Below are positions 53,950 to 64,000 of a stretch of DNA of 64,000 nucleotides, piece by piece. The stretch covers positions 20,123,431-20,187,430 of the forward strand of contig CM053146.1 in assembly GCA_028571685.1 (NCBI GenBank), written 5' to 3'. Position 1 is the first letter of the stretch, and the number at the start of each line of letters is the position of its first letter. The stretch is from Heterohyrax brucei. Lineage: Eukaryota > Chordata > Mammalia > Hyracoidea > Procaviidae. The notes beneath the pieces were generated by a model. The model was not told the DNA's origin. It saw only the letters and a program-made list of their open reading frames with translations, and made no database searches. Made by a program: the position numbers and the translations under genes.

Positions 53950-55860
53950 GTAGTAGTGGTTAGCTGGGTATCATCTAGTTCTTCTGGCCTAAGGGTAAAT
54001 GAAACTGTGCCTCAGGTAGAATATTTGTCCTGTAGGCTAGTCTTCTCTGTGACTCTAGTTTCCCTCTTTCTCTTTTGTTCTGGACAAGTAGAGATAAATA
54101 ATTAGATCTTACATGGCTGCTAGCAAAAGTGCACGTGTGTGTGTGTATGTGTTTAGGTGAAAGTTTACAGAACAGTTTAATAATTTTTATTCAGCTTGTT
54201 CCTTGACATTGGTCACATTTTCCACATTTGTCAACATTCTGATTATCTTCATTCTTTTTGTCTTATTTCCATTAATCTGGCTTCCCCACTTCTCCTTAGC
54301 TTCTTAGCTTTGTTTTAGGATAAATTTCGACTGTTTGGTCTCATGTGTGTGACTGATTTAAGGGAGCACAGTATCCACAGTTGATACCATTTATTTTATA
54401 AGCCAATCTACTGTTTTGATGAAAGGTGACCATCAAGGCTTCAATTCTAAGCCCAAAGGGTATTAGAGCAATAGTCCTGGGAGTTCCTTCAGCAACTTGT
54501 GGTCTAGAAAGTCTTGCCTTTTTCAGGAATTTGAGTTTTGTTCTAAATTTTTCTCCCACTCTAACTGGGACCTTACATTGTTCCTTGGTAGGAATGGTCA
54601 GTGGTGGTAGCTTGGCACCATCTAGTTCTTCTGGTCTCAAAGTTGCAGTTCTTGTGGCTGTTAGTTCTGTGGACTGATTTCTTCACTGAGTCTTTGATGT
54701 CTTTCACTCTCCTTTGCTACAGACAGGAAGAGATCCATAACTGTCTCTTTGGTGGCCACTTGCAAGCTTTGAAGCCTAGATGCTACTCACCAACCTAGGA
54801 CATAGAACCTGATCTTTATGAATTATGCCAGTTAACCTAGGTGTCCCCCCAAACCATGTCTTGCACCTCTAAACCCTGTTATTCAGTCCCACAAGATGAT
54901 TGGATATGTCCAGGAAGTTTCCTTAACCATGCCACCTATATGCTGTGGTTTATACATAAATACGTATGTAGCACAAAGGAAGGTTTATTTTTACACAATC
55001 CGGTAGGCTACAAGTCCAAATTCAGGAAGTCTGCTCCAAGGGACATCCTTCTCCTTGTCAGCTCTGGAGGAAAGTCCTTGTGTTGCATCAGTGTCTGTTC
55101 AGGGAGCATCTTGGCACTGGAACCTTGGGTCTGAAGGATGCATTCTTCTCCCGGTGCTGCTTTCTTGATGGTGTGAGGTTCCTAATTTTCCACTTGCTTC
55201 CTTTTCCTTTTATCTCTCATAAAATGAAAGGATTAATGGTGGTACAAGCCATACTCCAAGGAAACTCTCTTTACAGTGGAGCAGGGAGGTGATCCTATGA
55301 CAGGATTTACAGTCCCGCCCTAATCTTTTAACGTACGGCATAGGGATAATCACAAAATGGAGCATAATCATAGAATACAGGGAATAATGGCCCAGGCACA
55401 CGGCTACACATATTTTTGGGGGGACACAATTCAATCCATCACACCCCAGTATATACATGCTGTATATACATATACATACACATACTGCAGACACATATTC
55501 CTGCACTTAGACATGTGCCTTCCTGTACTAGAATATGCAGACATGCTTACTCACAAGGTTTTAAGATCCTAGATACTACTCGTCCCACTAGGATGTGAAA
55601 TAGGACCTTTGTGAATTGTATTGTGCCAACTGAGTTGTCCCATGAGACTAAGTTTCAAAGACTTCCAGCCCAGAAAGCCAGTCTTCCAAGATGTTTCAAT
55701 GTGTCTAACAAGTGTCTGTAACTGTCCTGTATGAATATATATGCATGCACAAACAAGATCTGTATGTACACATGCATATAGATACTTCTATCTCTGTAAA
55801 TATATGTATACACCTATACCTACATACCTACGTATGTGACCATACACTCATTTTATTTAT
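53950..55860 (-). mobile_element. L1 3' UTR (L1-F), split by LTR
   Basis: TGGTAGCTTGGCACCATCTA then TTCTTCTGGTCTCAAAGTTG parallels the L1-B 3' UTR at 41270-41310 (GGTAGCCAGGCACCATCTGG), and GCTTTGAAGCCTAGATGCTA parallels AGCTTTTAAGACCCCAGACG. It is interrupted at 54972-55443 and resumes with GTTTTAAGATCCTAGATACT. No coding region remains. A (GT)n run lies at 54133-54152. Confidence 0.68.
54972..55443 (-). mobile_element. MaLR-like solo LTR, copy 7
   Basis: Antisense and truncated at its left: GGTAGGCTACAAGTCCAAAT, GATGGTGTGAGGTTCCTAAT, ending GGACACAATTCAATCCATCA CA. Confidence 0.85.
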
Positions 55861-56087
55861 TGTTGTTGGTGTTGATGTCAAATTACATGTGTCATACTTT
55901 TTAGCAGAAACATCTTCTGTTGTATTTGTAAAATCTCAGTCCCTGTCTATCATTTCTTCCACAAGGCAGGGACTTTGGCTGTCTTATATTTCCCTTAAGG
56001 AGGCTGGCCTGTGGTGGGCTTTCAGCAAGTTTCCATTACAGGTCATGGGACAAAGTCCCTCTTTATAGGGTGGCCTTTTTTTTGGTA

Positions 56088-56252
56088 TGGAGCCCTGGCG
56101 GCATAATGGTTAAGAGGTCAGCTGCTAACCAGAAGGTTAGAATTCACCAACCACTCTTTGGAAACTCTATAGGACAATTCTACTCTGTCTTGCAGGGCCA
56201 CTGTGAGTTGGAATTAACTTAAAGGCAGGGAGTTTCATTTTTGGTTTTATGC
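56088..56252 (+). mobile_element. AfroSINE
   Basis: Sense full-length: GGAGCCCTGGCGGCATAATG, AGCTGCTAACCAGAAGGTTA, GGACAATTCTACTCTGTCTT, GTGAGTTGGAATTAACTTAA. Confidence 0.92.
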
Positions 56253-56539
56253 TTGGTATACAGTAGGTACTCAACAAGTGATATTTCCCTCTACCTTCCT
56301 GTTAGGGCCTGTTTTAGACAACTGCATGCAGAGAAGCCCTGGTAAGCAGTCAGTTTGACTGTAAATATTAACTGTTAGTATATTTAATCACAATAAAGTT
56401 TAAGGGCAGCTGGGTCTGCTGGACCCATTCTTCAGTCTCCACTGGTGATGGAATCCTGAGTTGGACACTGTTGTTGTCATTGTGGCGGTTATATTGTCAT
56501 CCCCTCCTGTCTGTTGAGAAGCTACCCATTGCCGGTCTT

Positions 56540-56710
56540 GCTCTAAGTGGTTTATTAGTGGAATTTTACTACGTTTTTTCCAACAACACTAGGAAAGGAA
56601 TGCTTCCATCCTGTTCTAATGATAATGAAGTCAGGTACAGAGGTTAAATCACTCACCAGGTGGGGAGGAACTTGCGTTTGGAGTCCAACTCATAAGGTCC
56701 CAGAGCCTAT
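56540..56710 (-). mobile_element. MIR, probable
   Basis: Antisense words including CATCCTGTTCTAATGATAAT and GTCAGGTACAGAGGTTAAAT, then CACTCACCAGGTGG. Confidence 0.55.
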
Positions 56711-57417
56711 ATTCTTCAAATCTTGTCTTACTCCCTGTCTTCCCTACAAAGAGATTTGGTACCCTACCTTTATTGTCTTAGGGAGGCCAGCTCCCCAAAG
56801 TTGGGCTCCTTCTCCATCTGCCTCAGGTCTCCTCTGAGGGGAGCAAAACTCTGAGTTAAATCAACAGACATCTTTTCTGGAACACTTCTCCTTTTCAGCC
56901 CAGGGCTTCAGACCTGGCCTTCACCAGGCCCTGCTGGCTCAGTGCCTCGTTGCTCCCTATTGCCCTGTGGCTCCCAGGCCCCATGTGTCAGCCTTAGGGT
57001 TGTGCTCCTAGTCCAAGGGCTCTGGAGAAGGCTCACTGTGACCTCTCTTCTGGGGCTAGGCCCAGGCCCATGTAGCTGAGGAGGGCCACACCGGAATCTC
57101 CAAGAGACCTTCATTTCTTCTTTGATATCATCATCAGCCTTAGCCACAGCAGCCTCAGAATAAACACTGCCAGTGGAAATGCTCTTGGGCCAAACTGCCC
57201 CAATGAAGAGGGATCCCTAGCTCCACCCCCCAAAAAGCTGCCTCCTCTCAGAGGCCTGGTAGGGGTCTTAAAGGGCTTCCCTATCGATGCAGTTATGCTG
57301 GCACACCTTTACTCTATACCCTTGATCTTCTATACCTTTGCTCCCCATGATGGCATTAGCACATCTTGGGAACAGTGGAGAATTGCATGTTTTTAGCGCC
57401 CCCCTCAAGATCAGCCA
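56711..57417. other. Unique sequence, no gene recognised
   Basis: About 700 bp, GC-rich between 56900 and 57100. The ORFs (56908-57147 - and others) lack domains. Nothing else seen. Confidence 0.45.
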
Positions 57418-57824
57418 TGATAGTGAATTTTATGTGACTAGCTATGGTTCCCAGTGGTTTGACCAAATATTAGACTAATTGCTGTTCCATAATGTAATGC
57501 AATGTAATTAATCACCTCCCATAATGTAATTTGATATAATCGGTCATTTGAAAAGGAAGTTTCCTTAGAGTATGTTTGGCCTGAGACTCTAAATACCTCT
57601 TTTGGTATGACTCACTCACTCTTTCCATTCCACACGCTTTCTTTTGCCTCACCTAAAGATCTCGGAATCCAAGCCTCCAGAAGCCTCCCGTCTGTCACCT
57701 GACTTACGGATTTTGCACTACCAGTCCCCACAATCATGTGGCCAATCCCTTGAAGTAAACCTCTTTCTATATATACATATATATTTCACTGGTTCTACGT
57801 CTCTGGAGAACCTTGACCTAGACA
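57418..57824 (+). mobile_element. ERVL/MLT2-type solo LTR, shorter
   Basis: TGATAGTGAATTTTATGTGA start, GGTTCCCAGTGGTTTGACCA, TGGCCAATCCCTTGAAGTAA then ACCTCTTTC and a TATATA run, GTTCTACGTCTCTGGAGAAC, end CTTGACCTAGACA. It is closer to the classic MLT2 plan than the other copies and is likely an older branch. Confidence 0.82.
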
Positions 57825-57859
57825 CAAACTCAATCAGGATCTGCCTTTAGCAGATTACT

Positions 57860-57985
57860 GTATAAATTCAGTAAACTCTTCAGAGTAGTTTTAGATTTAC
57901 AGAAAAGCTGAGAGAGCACCTAGTTCTCTATACTTCATAATCCACTACTGTGACTCTGAGCACATTAACATTTGAGGGACAGGAC
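57860..57985 (-). mobile_element. Old L1 3' UTR fragment
   Basis: AGAGTAGTTTTAGATTTACA then GAAAAGCTGAGAGAGCACCT and GAGCACATTAACATTTGAGG resemble the inverted 3' UTR of old L1M elements. Confidence 0.5.
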
Positions 57986-58149
57986 TATTCTTCCTGTATC
58001 CTGTGCCTTCCCACCAACAACCTAAATCTCCTCCAGACATCAAGACTGAAGTCAACAATATTTTATCGGAGCACTTCTCCTCCCTCCTCTGGAATTTTGT
58101 CAATTCCATAGGCCATTGTTTAGGTAGCATGTACTACAAAATAATTGAC

Positions 58150-58265
58150 ATTATTTTGTAATTCTCAAAGTATCTTTACTGGGCAGGCACTATCAACTCC
58201 TTTGAGAGAAGAGAAGCTAAGACACAGAGAGGTTAAAGATAAGCTGGGAAAAGGAACCCAGATCT
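58150..58265 (-). mobile_element. MIR
   Basis: Antisense: GGGCAGGCACTATCAACTCC, GCTAAGACACAGAGAGGTTA, GGGAAAGGAACCCAG. Confidence 0.72.
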
Positions 58266-58269
58266 ATTA

Positions 58270-59804
58270 GCAACACAGCTGATGGCCTTCCCTGACTGAC
58301 ATTGTCTTAAGGATTAGCCTCCTCTTGGTGGCCTCAAGCCTGGCTTTTGGTGCTCTGACTCAGGCAGCTGTGAACAGTGCCTCTGAATTTTCCCAGTCAG
58401 GCCGCCCTTGCATTCTCTGGTCTGCAGGGCTTTGAGGGAGAGGCTGTCCCTTGGTGACACTCACGGTCAGGGTGTGGCCTTGGCTGTACCCAGTCTCATT
58501 TGTCAGTTGTCTGCCCAAGCTGACATGCCCACAAATAGGTGTGTGTCTCAACTGTCTTGGCCATCCTTCCTCGACAAGGTGGACAGAATATTTTCCAGGG
58601 GTGGACTGCATAGGAAGGTTTCCAGCCTCTCAGCTGATAGAGACATGTTTTCCTCTGGAGCAGGGTGGGGGAGCCTGGGGAGTGATGGATATGGAGTGAT
58701 CCTAAGGAAAATGGGAACCTCAGCAGAATTCAATTCACAATTCAAAGATGACCAAGCCCACTTCTTCCAGGAAGCCTTCCTGAATGAGTGCCCGCCCATG
58801 CTATTCCTAGATTTATTAGTCCATAAACAAACAGTGAATGTTTGTGTAGGTGGTGTATTCTGCATTCTGGTCTTCCCACATGAGTTACATGAAGGCCCTG
58901 CTTCATGAAGGCAGCTGGTGGGGTGAGAATGTGTAGATTTGAATGTCTTAGACTGGAACCAGGTCAGCAACCTTGGTCCAGTGGTTTTGCCCCACTTTCT
59001 GCACTTATGGGATGAGGTTACAGCAGCTGCCAACTTCTATGGCTCAGTCTCACGACAATTTGTGATTCTGTGTAGCACTTATTAAGGACATGGCAGTAGC
59101 CACTGCAGCACAAATTTACAAATCCTTTAGGAACTGACAAGGGCCATGGAGAGAAGCAAAGTGTCAACTTGAACTTCTAACAGGCAGACTAAATCAATGT
59201 GGACTCATCCTCCACTTCTGATACAAACAGAGGAAAGGAACACACCAGCTGACAGATCATTTAACATGTTTTCTAATGTAGAGCTGATCTTAAAGGAAGG
59301 GAACTCCCAGGGTCAGTAACAAAGAGAGAATACAGACCTACACATCGGTCAGCTCTGATGAATGCTGTGGTTATCCAGGGCCTTTTCAACCCTGTTAGGG
59401 GAAGATGGGGCCAGGAACTGGGATTTAGTGCCCAGGTCAGGGCAGGAGATACGGCTTGGAGTGGGAAGCAGGAAAGGAAATGCCTTCAGAAAGCTAAGCC
59501 AGAGTCTCACAAGAAGGGACCAGAAAATTCCAGAGCCAGCCTAGAGAAAATGGTGTGTTCCCTGTGCTCAGGGCCTTCTGGGAGAATCTGAAAACTCAAG
59601 TGTCTGATGGAGGTGAGGGCTCAAAGGCTTACAGCTGTCATAGCAAGACTCTTCAGCTGAGAAACAAACAGTAAAATGTAGCACAGAGCCTGGGAAACCC
59701 TAGGGCTGTGCAAAACGGAGAGGCACACCCTGAAGGGCTCTTTCCAATACCTAGGGCATGTGGGCCTACCCTGGCCAGAACAACCCCGCAGAAGATAAGC
59801 TCCG
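58270..59804. other. Unique sequence with long but unrecognised ORFs
   Basis: A 166-codon ORF (58408-58908 +) is overlapped by a 161-codon ORF on the opposite strand (58548-59033 -). Neither has a domain I recognise. The 58770-58810 part (CTTCCAGGAAGCCTTCCTGA) resembles an L2 phrase, which argues that the plus ORF is not a gene. No poly-A or splice logic supports either ORF. Confidence 0.45.
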
Positions 59805-59915
59805 ATAAACTCAATGCTGTTGAGTTGATTCTAACTCATAGCGACCCTATAAGCAAAAATAAACCTCACAAGGAAGCTGTTAACACTGTGGATGGGAGGG
59901 TTTGCACCTCTAGAT
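59805..59915 (-). mobile_element. AfroSINE, internally deleted
   Basis: Antisense: CTGTTGAGTTGATTCTAACT, CATAGCGACCCTATAAGCAA, CTCACAAGGAAGCTGTTAAC. The middle is missing. Confidence 0.8.
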
Positions 59916-60239
59916 AGAAACAAGAGAGCAATGGGAAGTAGATTACAAAACAGGTGCTTAACATAATCACAGGTGAAAGGAGAACATATGATGAAAGGAC
60001 AGGGGACTACACGAAAAGATCAGGTAAATTTGCAAAAGCATGAACTAGTACTCTTGCAAATGAAAGTCATAATTGTTGAAATTAAAAACAGTTGAATAGC
60101 CACGACTGAGAAAGAGAATTCATGAACTGGAAAAATAAGCATGATAGGTGGACATATTTTTATTGTAGCCTTATTGGATGTGAGGAATCTGTAAGTGTCT
60201 GAATTACAGGTTAGGCAAGAAAAAAGTGGCTGAGAGGAT

Positions 60240-60465
60240 GTGAGTGCAGGAGAGGAGGACAGTGTGTGAGAGTTTATGTGTGTGTTGGGGAGGACGCAAG
60301 TGTATCTGTGTATGTTTCTGTGTGTGACTCTGTGCTTGTGTACATATTGGTGGAAGAGGCAGGTGAGTGTGTGTGAGTGTTGGAGGTGGAGGCACTTATG
60401 TGAGTCTGCATGTGTTGGGGAGGAGGCACGTGTGTGTTTGTGTGTGTGTGCACATACACACTAGA
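60240..60465. repeat. GT-rich minisatellite, period about 33 bp
   Basis: GTGTTGGGGAGGACGCAAG (60281), TTGGTGGAAGAGGCAGGTGA (60346), TGTTGGAGGTGGAGGCACTT (60378) and TGTTGGGGAGGAGGCACGTG (60413) recur at 65, 32 and 35 bp, separated by (GT)n-like DNA. Cys/Val-rich and Thr/His/Pro-rich ORFs here are repeat translations. Confidence 0.75.
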
Positions 60466-60469
60466 GGAG

Positions 60470-61490
60470 GAAGCACAGGTAACAAGAACACCGTGGTGCC
60501 AGTCTGCTAAGAGATGACCTTCATGACCCTGCTTTGAGATTAGTATCTATCTGGTGGAACATTTTTTATCATGTGTCACAATTTAAGGGGCCAGCTTCAT
60601 GTGTTTTTTGACAATTGTATTAAGTTTCCAGCAATTACATTTCCTCCTTCTGGGATATCAATGTAGGGACACTGGGAGTCCACAGAGCCCCCACTGAATG
60701 GCCTGTCCGACTTCTCACATCTGAGGGGTGGACCCTGGAGCTGGGGTGGGTATTGTGGGAGGGAAAGCATCGGAAAGAAGACCTCTGGCTCCCAGCCTTA
60801 CACAGTGCCTGGCTGACCGCGAATGCTTCAGCTGTCACCCATACTCTGCGCCTTTGATCTTTTTATTATCATCTTAACAACCATCGACAAAGTATCACTT
60901 TTAGAGACTACTGGAAAGGGTCAACTGTGTCCTCAGTCAGCTCACTGGTCTTTCTACCCAGCCCTAGACAGCCTCAAAGAGATTTAAAAAAAAAAGTATC
61001 CTATATTTTTTATGAACTAAGCAAACATTACAGCAAAATTACTGTGTCTTTTTAAAGTGTTTAAGAACAAGCTGGGTGGGCCAGCAAAGGAAGCTGTTTC
61101 CATAGTGAGCAAAGCACACTCCTTCAAGAGAGTGAGGGCAGGTGCCCCAGCCTCCGCAGTAGTATGAGGGCATGAGGGGTAAGTTACCCCGCTTCTCTGA
61201 GACTCAGCTGTGTGCTTGTCGAATGGGCATACAGCACAGTGCCTACCTCCAAAGGGGTGTGAGGACCAAGTGAGATAATTTCTGTGCAACTGACACAGAA
61301 ACTAGAAGCTACTGCTGCTGCCATTGTTGTCATGATGACAATGTGACCCTGCTCTCTGGTGCCACACTTGGCTTTGCCCAGGGCCCGAGCACTGCCACCC
61401 TGTGAGACTGAGGCCAGGACTTGAGGTGAGGCAGTAGTTACCTGGGCATTGCTTGTGGGAAGTACCCCACCAACCTCCTCTCTGCTGCCC
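60470..61490. other. Unique sequence with one MIR
   Basis: No gene recognised. MIR-like sense words lie at 61170-61300 (GTGCCTACCTCCAAAGGGGT, GACCAAGTGAGATAATTTCT). Confidence 0.45.
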
Positions 61491-61494
61491 AACT

Positions 61495-62040
61495 CCTTCT
61501 TCTACATGTCATGGCAACCAACGTTCTCTTTGAAATCATCAGTCTTGTCACCATCCCAACCCCACCTCATACCTTCAAGGGCTTCCTAGTCCATAAAATT
61601 AGACTTCAGACTATGTCCTACAATTATAAGGGATGAATGGGCTCCCTCTCCAACCTCACCTCTTGTTCCTCTTCTCTCACCACATTTGCTTTGTCTTTTG
61701 GGTCTGTTTCAACCTCAGAACCTTTGCACATGTTACTTATTGTCCCCAAACTGTTTTCTTCTAGTTTTTCACAGGACTGACCGTCATCCTGCAGATTTTT
61801 CTGCAGAGAGGCCATCACTGACAACCCTATGTAATCCTTTTCTACTCAGCCTTCTGTTCCTGCCCTTAAAGCACTCACTTGCTACAGCTGAATCACACTT
61901 TAAGTGTTGCCTTAGTTTCGTGTTGTCCTCCTCCCTCACACAACTGTGTGTTCCATAGGGCCAGGGACCACGTCTCTTTTATTAACAAGACGTACCCAGC
62001 ACCAAGTGCAGCGCCTGGCACAAAATGAGCATCAGTAACA
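61495..62040 (+). mobile_element. L2, 3' portion
   Basis: Ordered L2 words: CAGAACCTTTGCACATGTTA, CAGAGAGGCCATCACTGACA, CTTAAAGCACTCACTTGCTA, CCATAGGGCCAGGGACCACG, CAGCGCCTGGCACAAAATGA. Long and relatively well kept for L2. Confidence 0.8.
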
Positions 62041-62296
62041 TGGGGTTAGAAGAAACAGAAGTAAAACCAAAACAAAATATTGTTTCAGCTCAAGTTTGGA
62101 ACTAACTGGGAGAGTAGAAAATTCAGACAGATGGAGATAAAAATGCCAGTTTTCACATGAAGGGGCTGGACTAGAGGTTGTGATTAGCAGTGTAGCAGCA
62201 ACAAGATGAGCCCCCAAATGGATTCACCTCTGTCGTGAGCTGGGTTCTCTTGAGAAGCAAAACCCATGAAGTGTGTATACATATGTACACACACAT

Positions 62297-62458
62297 GGAG
62301 CTCTGGTTGTGCAGTGGTGAAGAGCTACAGCTGCTAACCAAAAGCTTGGCAGTTTGAATCCATCAGCCACTCCTGGGAAACCCCATAGGATTGTTCTACC
62401 CTGTCTTATAGGATTGCTGTGAGTCAAAATCAATTCGATAGCAACTGGTTTGGGTTTA
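62297..62458 (+). mobile_element. AfroSINE inside ERVL-type LTR
   Basis: Sense: GGAGCTCTGGTTGTGCAGTG, GCTGCTAACCAAAAGCTTGG, CCATAGGATTGTTCTACCCT, CAATTCGATAGCAACTGGTT. Full length, flanked by TATA-rich sequence. Confidence 0.93.
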
Positions 62459-63258
62459 TATATAACTATAGAGATTCATCTCAAGGAAATGACTCATGTG
62501 GTTGTAGAGGCTGATAAGTCCCAAGTCTGTGAGTCAGGTGTCAGGTTAGAGGGTTCTTCTGACTCACGTAGCTGCAGGGCTGATGAAGCCCAGAGTGGCA
62601 GGTCAGATGGCAGGCTGTTGACTCGTCTCCAAAGTTGGAGTTCAAATGCTGATCAGTTGAACGTAGGCTTCAGAGTAGAACAAAAGCCAGCAAACTTTGC
62701 TAGAAAGTCCATCTATATTGGTGCAGGTCACACCTCCAATGAAACTCCATTTCAGCTGATTGGCTGCTCTGTGGAGGGTGGACCCCCTCCTCTCCCGACA
62801 TGAAGATCAAGGAAGATGCCTTCTAAGAGGGGCTTTACAACCCCCTCAGCTTATGAAATTATATTGGGAAAATCTGGAAAGAAACTTCTAGAGAAAAGAG
62901 CTTGGAGGAATGGATTTCAATATAGCATGCCTGAAAGTACTGAGGTCTGCCCAGCCCCGCTGACTTCCCCCAACTGTACTTCCCCCCCATGTGAAAAGAA
63001 TTATCCTTTTTAGAACAGTTTAAGAAAGGCATAAGGTGGGGGACAGTAGGTGTTTACTGTCCCTGCAGGAGGAGATAAAATAAAGAGCAAAGTAGGAACA
63101 AATAGAGATTATAACCTTTAGACCCTTCCTCCTGTACCTTTTAACCTTGAGGTATAAGTAGGGCTGATTGAGCTCAGGGCATAACTTTGTTTTCACTGTC
63201 AATTATCACCACAACACACCTGCCTCGGGCCATTATCTAGAAAGCCTTGATAATTAAC

Positions 63259-63414
63259 AAGATCACGAGGTTTCAGTTTCAAATTAGCCAATAGCTTGTG
63301 TGGTGTGGGGGAGCAGGGTAAAAATCACGTCACCTCAAGATCACGAGGTTTCGGTTTCAAATTAGCCAATAGATTGTGTGGTCAGTGGGCAGGGTGAAAC
63401 TCACGTCACTTTGA
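63259..63414 (+). promoter_or_regulatory. Duplicated 78 bp U3 enhancer-like units
   Basis: AAGATCACGAGGTTTC starts at 63259 and again at 63337, a 78 bp period. Each unit carries AGCCAATAG (CCAAT box) and a TCACGTCA CRE-like core. Duplicated enhancer units just upstream of the TATA box are a classic retroviral LTR arrangement. Activity is inference. Confidence 0.8.
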
Positions 63415-63415
63415 C

Positions 63416-63427
63416 TATAAAAATAAA
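63416..63427 (+). promoter_or_regulatory. LTR TATA box and overlapping AATAAA
   Basis: TATAAAAATAAA combines a TATA box with a polyadenylation hexamer, two bases downstream of the second U3 repeat. Transcription would start about 25-30 bp downstream, near 63445-63450. If so, this AATAAA lies upstream of the start and probably does not act as the R-region poly(A) signal. Confidence 0.6.
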
Positions 63428-63706
63428 GAAAGAGTCCTTTTCTGGCCACCATTCTCCAAAAGTCTTTCCTGTCTCTCTTAATTCTTTTCCCGCCGACACT
63501 GCTCCCTCCCTCCGTGCGTGACCCCAAAAAGATGTCGGGGCTGGCTCCTGGCACTGCTCATAGCAGATACTCTCAGAGAGGTAACATTAAATTGCATCTC
63601 ATCATGGAGGTAACTACATCATTACAGAGCTGCCAAAACACATCATGACTGACAAAACCATTGAGAACCAGGGCCCAGTCAAGCTGACACACAACTTTAA
63701 CCATCA

Positions 63707-64000
63707 TACCCTCAGTCTCTTGCTGCTCTGAGATCTTAGCCACATGCTAACTGTCTGCTCTCTGTAGTGAGCTGCCCCTTCTGAGTGCCAAGCCTGCCAG
63801 GCACTGCTTGTTCTGCCTCTGGGGTGAGAAATAGAGGGCAGCAGAAGGCCAGGGATGCTCAGAGAAAAAAATGTACCCTCCCAGGACCTGAGGCAGAGGT
63901 AGGATGCACCCTACCATCCCAGCTCAGAATAAATAGATACTGAATGAAATCTTTGACAGCAAGGAGACTTAGACCAGCAGAAACGAAAGACAGGTGAGCA
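63707..64000. other. Unassigned sequence at window end
   Basis: About 290 bp. No gene or recognised repeat. AGAATAAATAGATACTGAAT (63926-63945) may be the end of an old element. Confidence 0.4.

Larger units (their letters stand above)
62770..63553 (+). mobile_element. 784 bp solo LTR, class II-like, 6 bp target duplication
   Basis: Begins TGTGGAGGGTGG and ends GGCTGGCTCCTGGCA, so the termini are TG..CA. It is flanked by identical CTGCTC (62764-62769 and 63554-63559), and the host ERVL-type LTR is continuous once it is removed. A 6 bp duplication is typical of betaretrovirus-like (class II) and not of ERVL or gammaretroviral insertions, although some exceptions exist. Internal signals in plus orientation: two 78 bp U3 repeats (63259-63414), TATA at 63416 and AATAAA at 63422. 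The minus orientation was considered (TGCCAGGAGCCAGCCCCGAC is also LTR-start-like), but no TATA/polyA pair is placed well there. Confidence 0.82.
62231..63706 (-). mobile_element. ERVL-type solo LTR, split by two insertions
   Basis: Two parts of one antisense LTR. The left part (62231-62769) starts with the complement of the LTR end (TGAGCTGGGTTCTCTTGAGA) and contains AAAGTCCATCTATATTGGTG and CAGCTGATTGGCTGCTC. The right part (63554-63706) contains TCATCATGGAGGTAACTACA, GTCAAGCTGACACACAACTT and TAACCATCAT, the complement of the LTR start. It is interrupted by an AfroSINE (62297-62458) and the LTR at 62770-63553. Confidence 0.85.

Noticed and set aside
58408-59033. Overlapping 166- and 161-codon ORFs on opposite strands as genes
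   Set aside because: No recognisable domains, no splice or poly-A support, and part of the plus ORF is L2-like.
60240-60465. Cys-rich or His/Pro/Thr-rich peptides
   Set aside because: These are translations of the GT-rich minisatellite on each strand.
62770-63553. Minus-strand orientation of the 784 bp LTR
   Set aside because: TGCCAGGAGCCAGCC is LTR-start-like on the minus strand, but the TATA, AATAAA and U3 duplication fit the plus strand better. Not fully excluded.
1-64000. CRISPR arrays, operons or bacterial systems
   Set aside because: No direct-repeat/spacer arrays, no dense genes, and the repeats are mammalian.

Overview
The window reads as intergenic or deep intronic DNA of a placental mammal. 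I found no intact cellular protein-coding gene. The most informative signal is about two dozen copies of a tRNA-derived SINE with a distinctive GAGTCG..GACTCG tail and a TGCTAACCAAAAGGT-type head. This is the AfroSINE type, and its density here points to a paenungulate afrotherian (elephant, manatee or hyrax; elephant is my best guess, by inference). Older layers shared by all mammals are also present: MIR, L2, MER5A and MLT1.

Layout. 1-17.9 kb is mostly unique sequence carrying AfroSINEs, two MaLR-like LTRs (3806-4303, 6597-7095), L2 and MIR pieces, a MER5A and an MLT1 LTR. 17.9-24.3 kb has a solo ERVL-type LTR, several RTE/tRNA-Gly-type SINE copies and one GC-rich stretch that could be an exon (20641-20768). 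24.4-30.8 kb is a degenerate ERVL provirus with both LTRs, a tRNA-Leu-like primer binding site, and remnants of protease, RT, RNase H, integrase and dUTPase. A MaLR-like LTR has inserted into it in antisense. 33.4-37.5 kb is an old plus-strand L1 whose 5' UTR contains five tandem monomer-like units of about 225-250 bp. 37.5-53.2 kb is a pile of minus-strand L1s inserted into one another (called L1-A to L1-E), carrying further LTRs and an inverted pair of mariner transposase remnants. 53.2-64 kb has ERVL-type LTRs, an L1 3' UTR, L2, MIR and a GT-rich minisatellite. It ends in a three-layer nest: an ERVL-type LTR interrupted by an AfroSINE and by a 784 bp LTR with a perfect 6 bp target duplication.

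Nothing here is an operon or pathway. The useful content is a relative chronology of insertions. MIR and L2 are oldest, ERVL and L1 are intermediate, and AfroSINEs, MaLR-like LTRs and the 784 bp LTR cut into them. Open reading frames in the unique regions are short and lack recognisable domains. I saw no undescribed system that I could defend. The nearest things to novelty are the monomeric L1 5' UTR, the mirrored mariner pair and the 784 bp LTR with duplicated CRE-like/CCAAT units.
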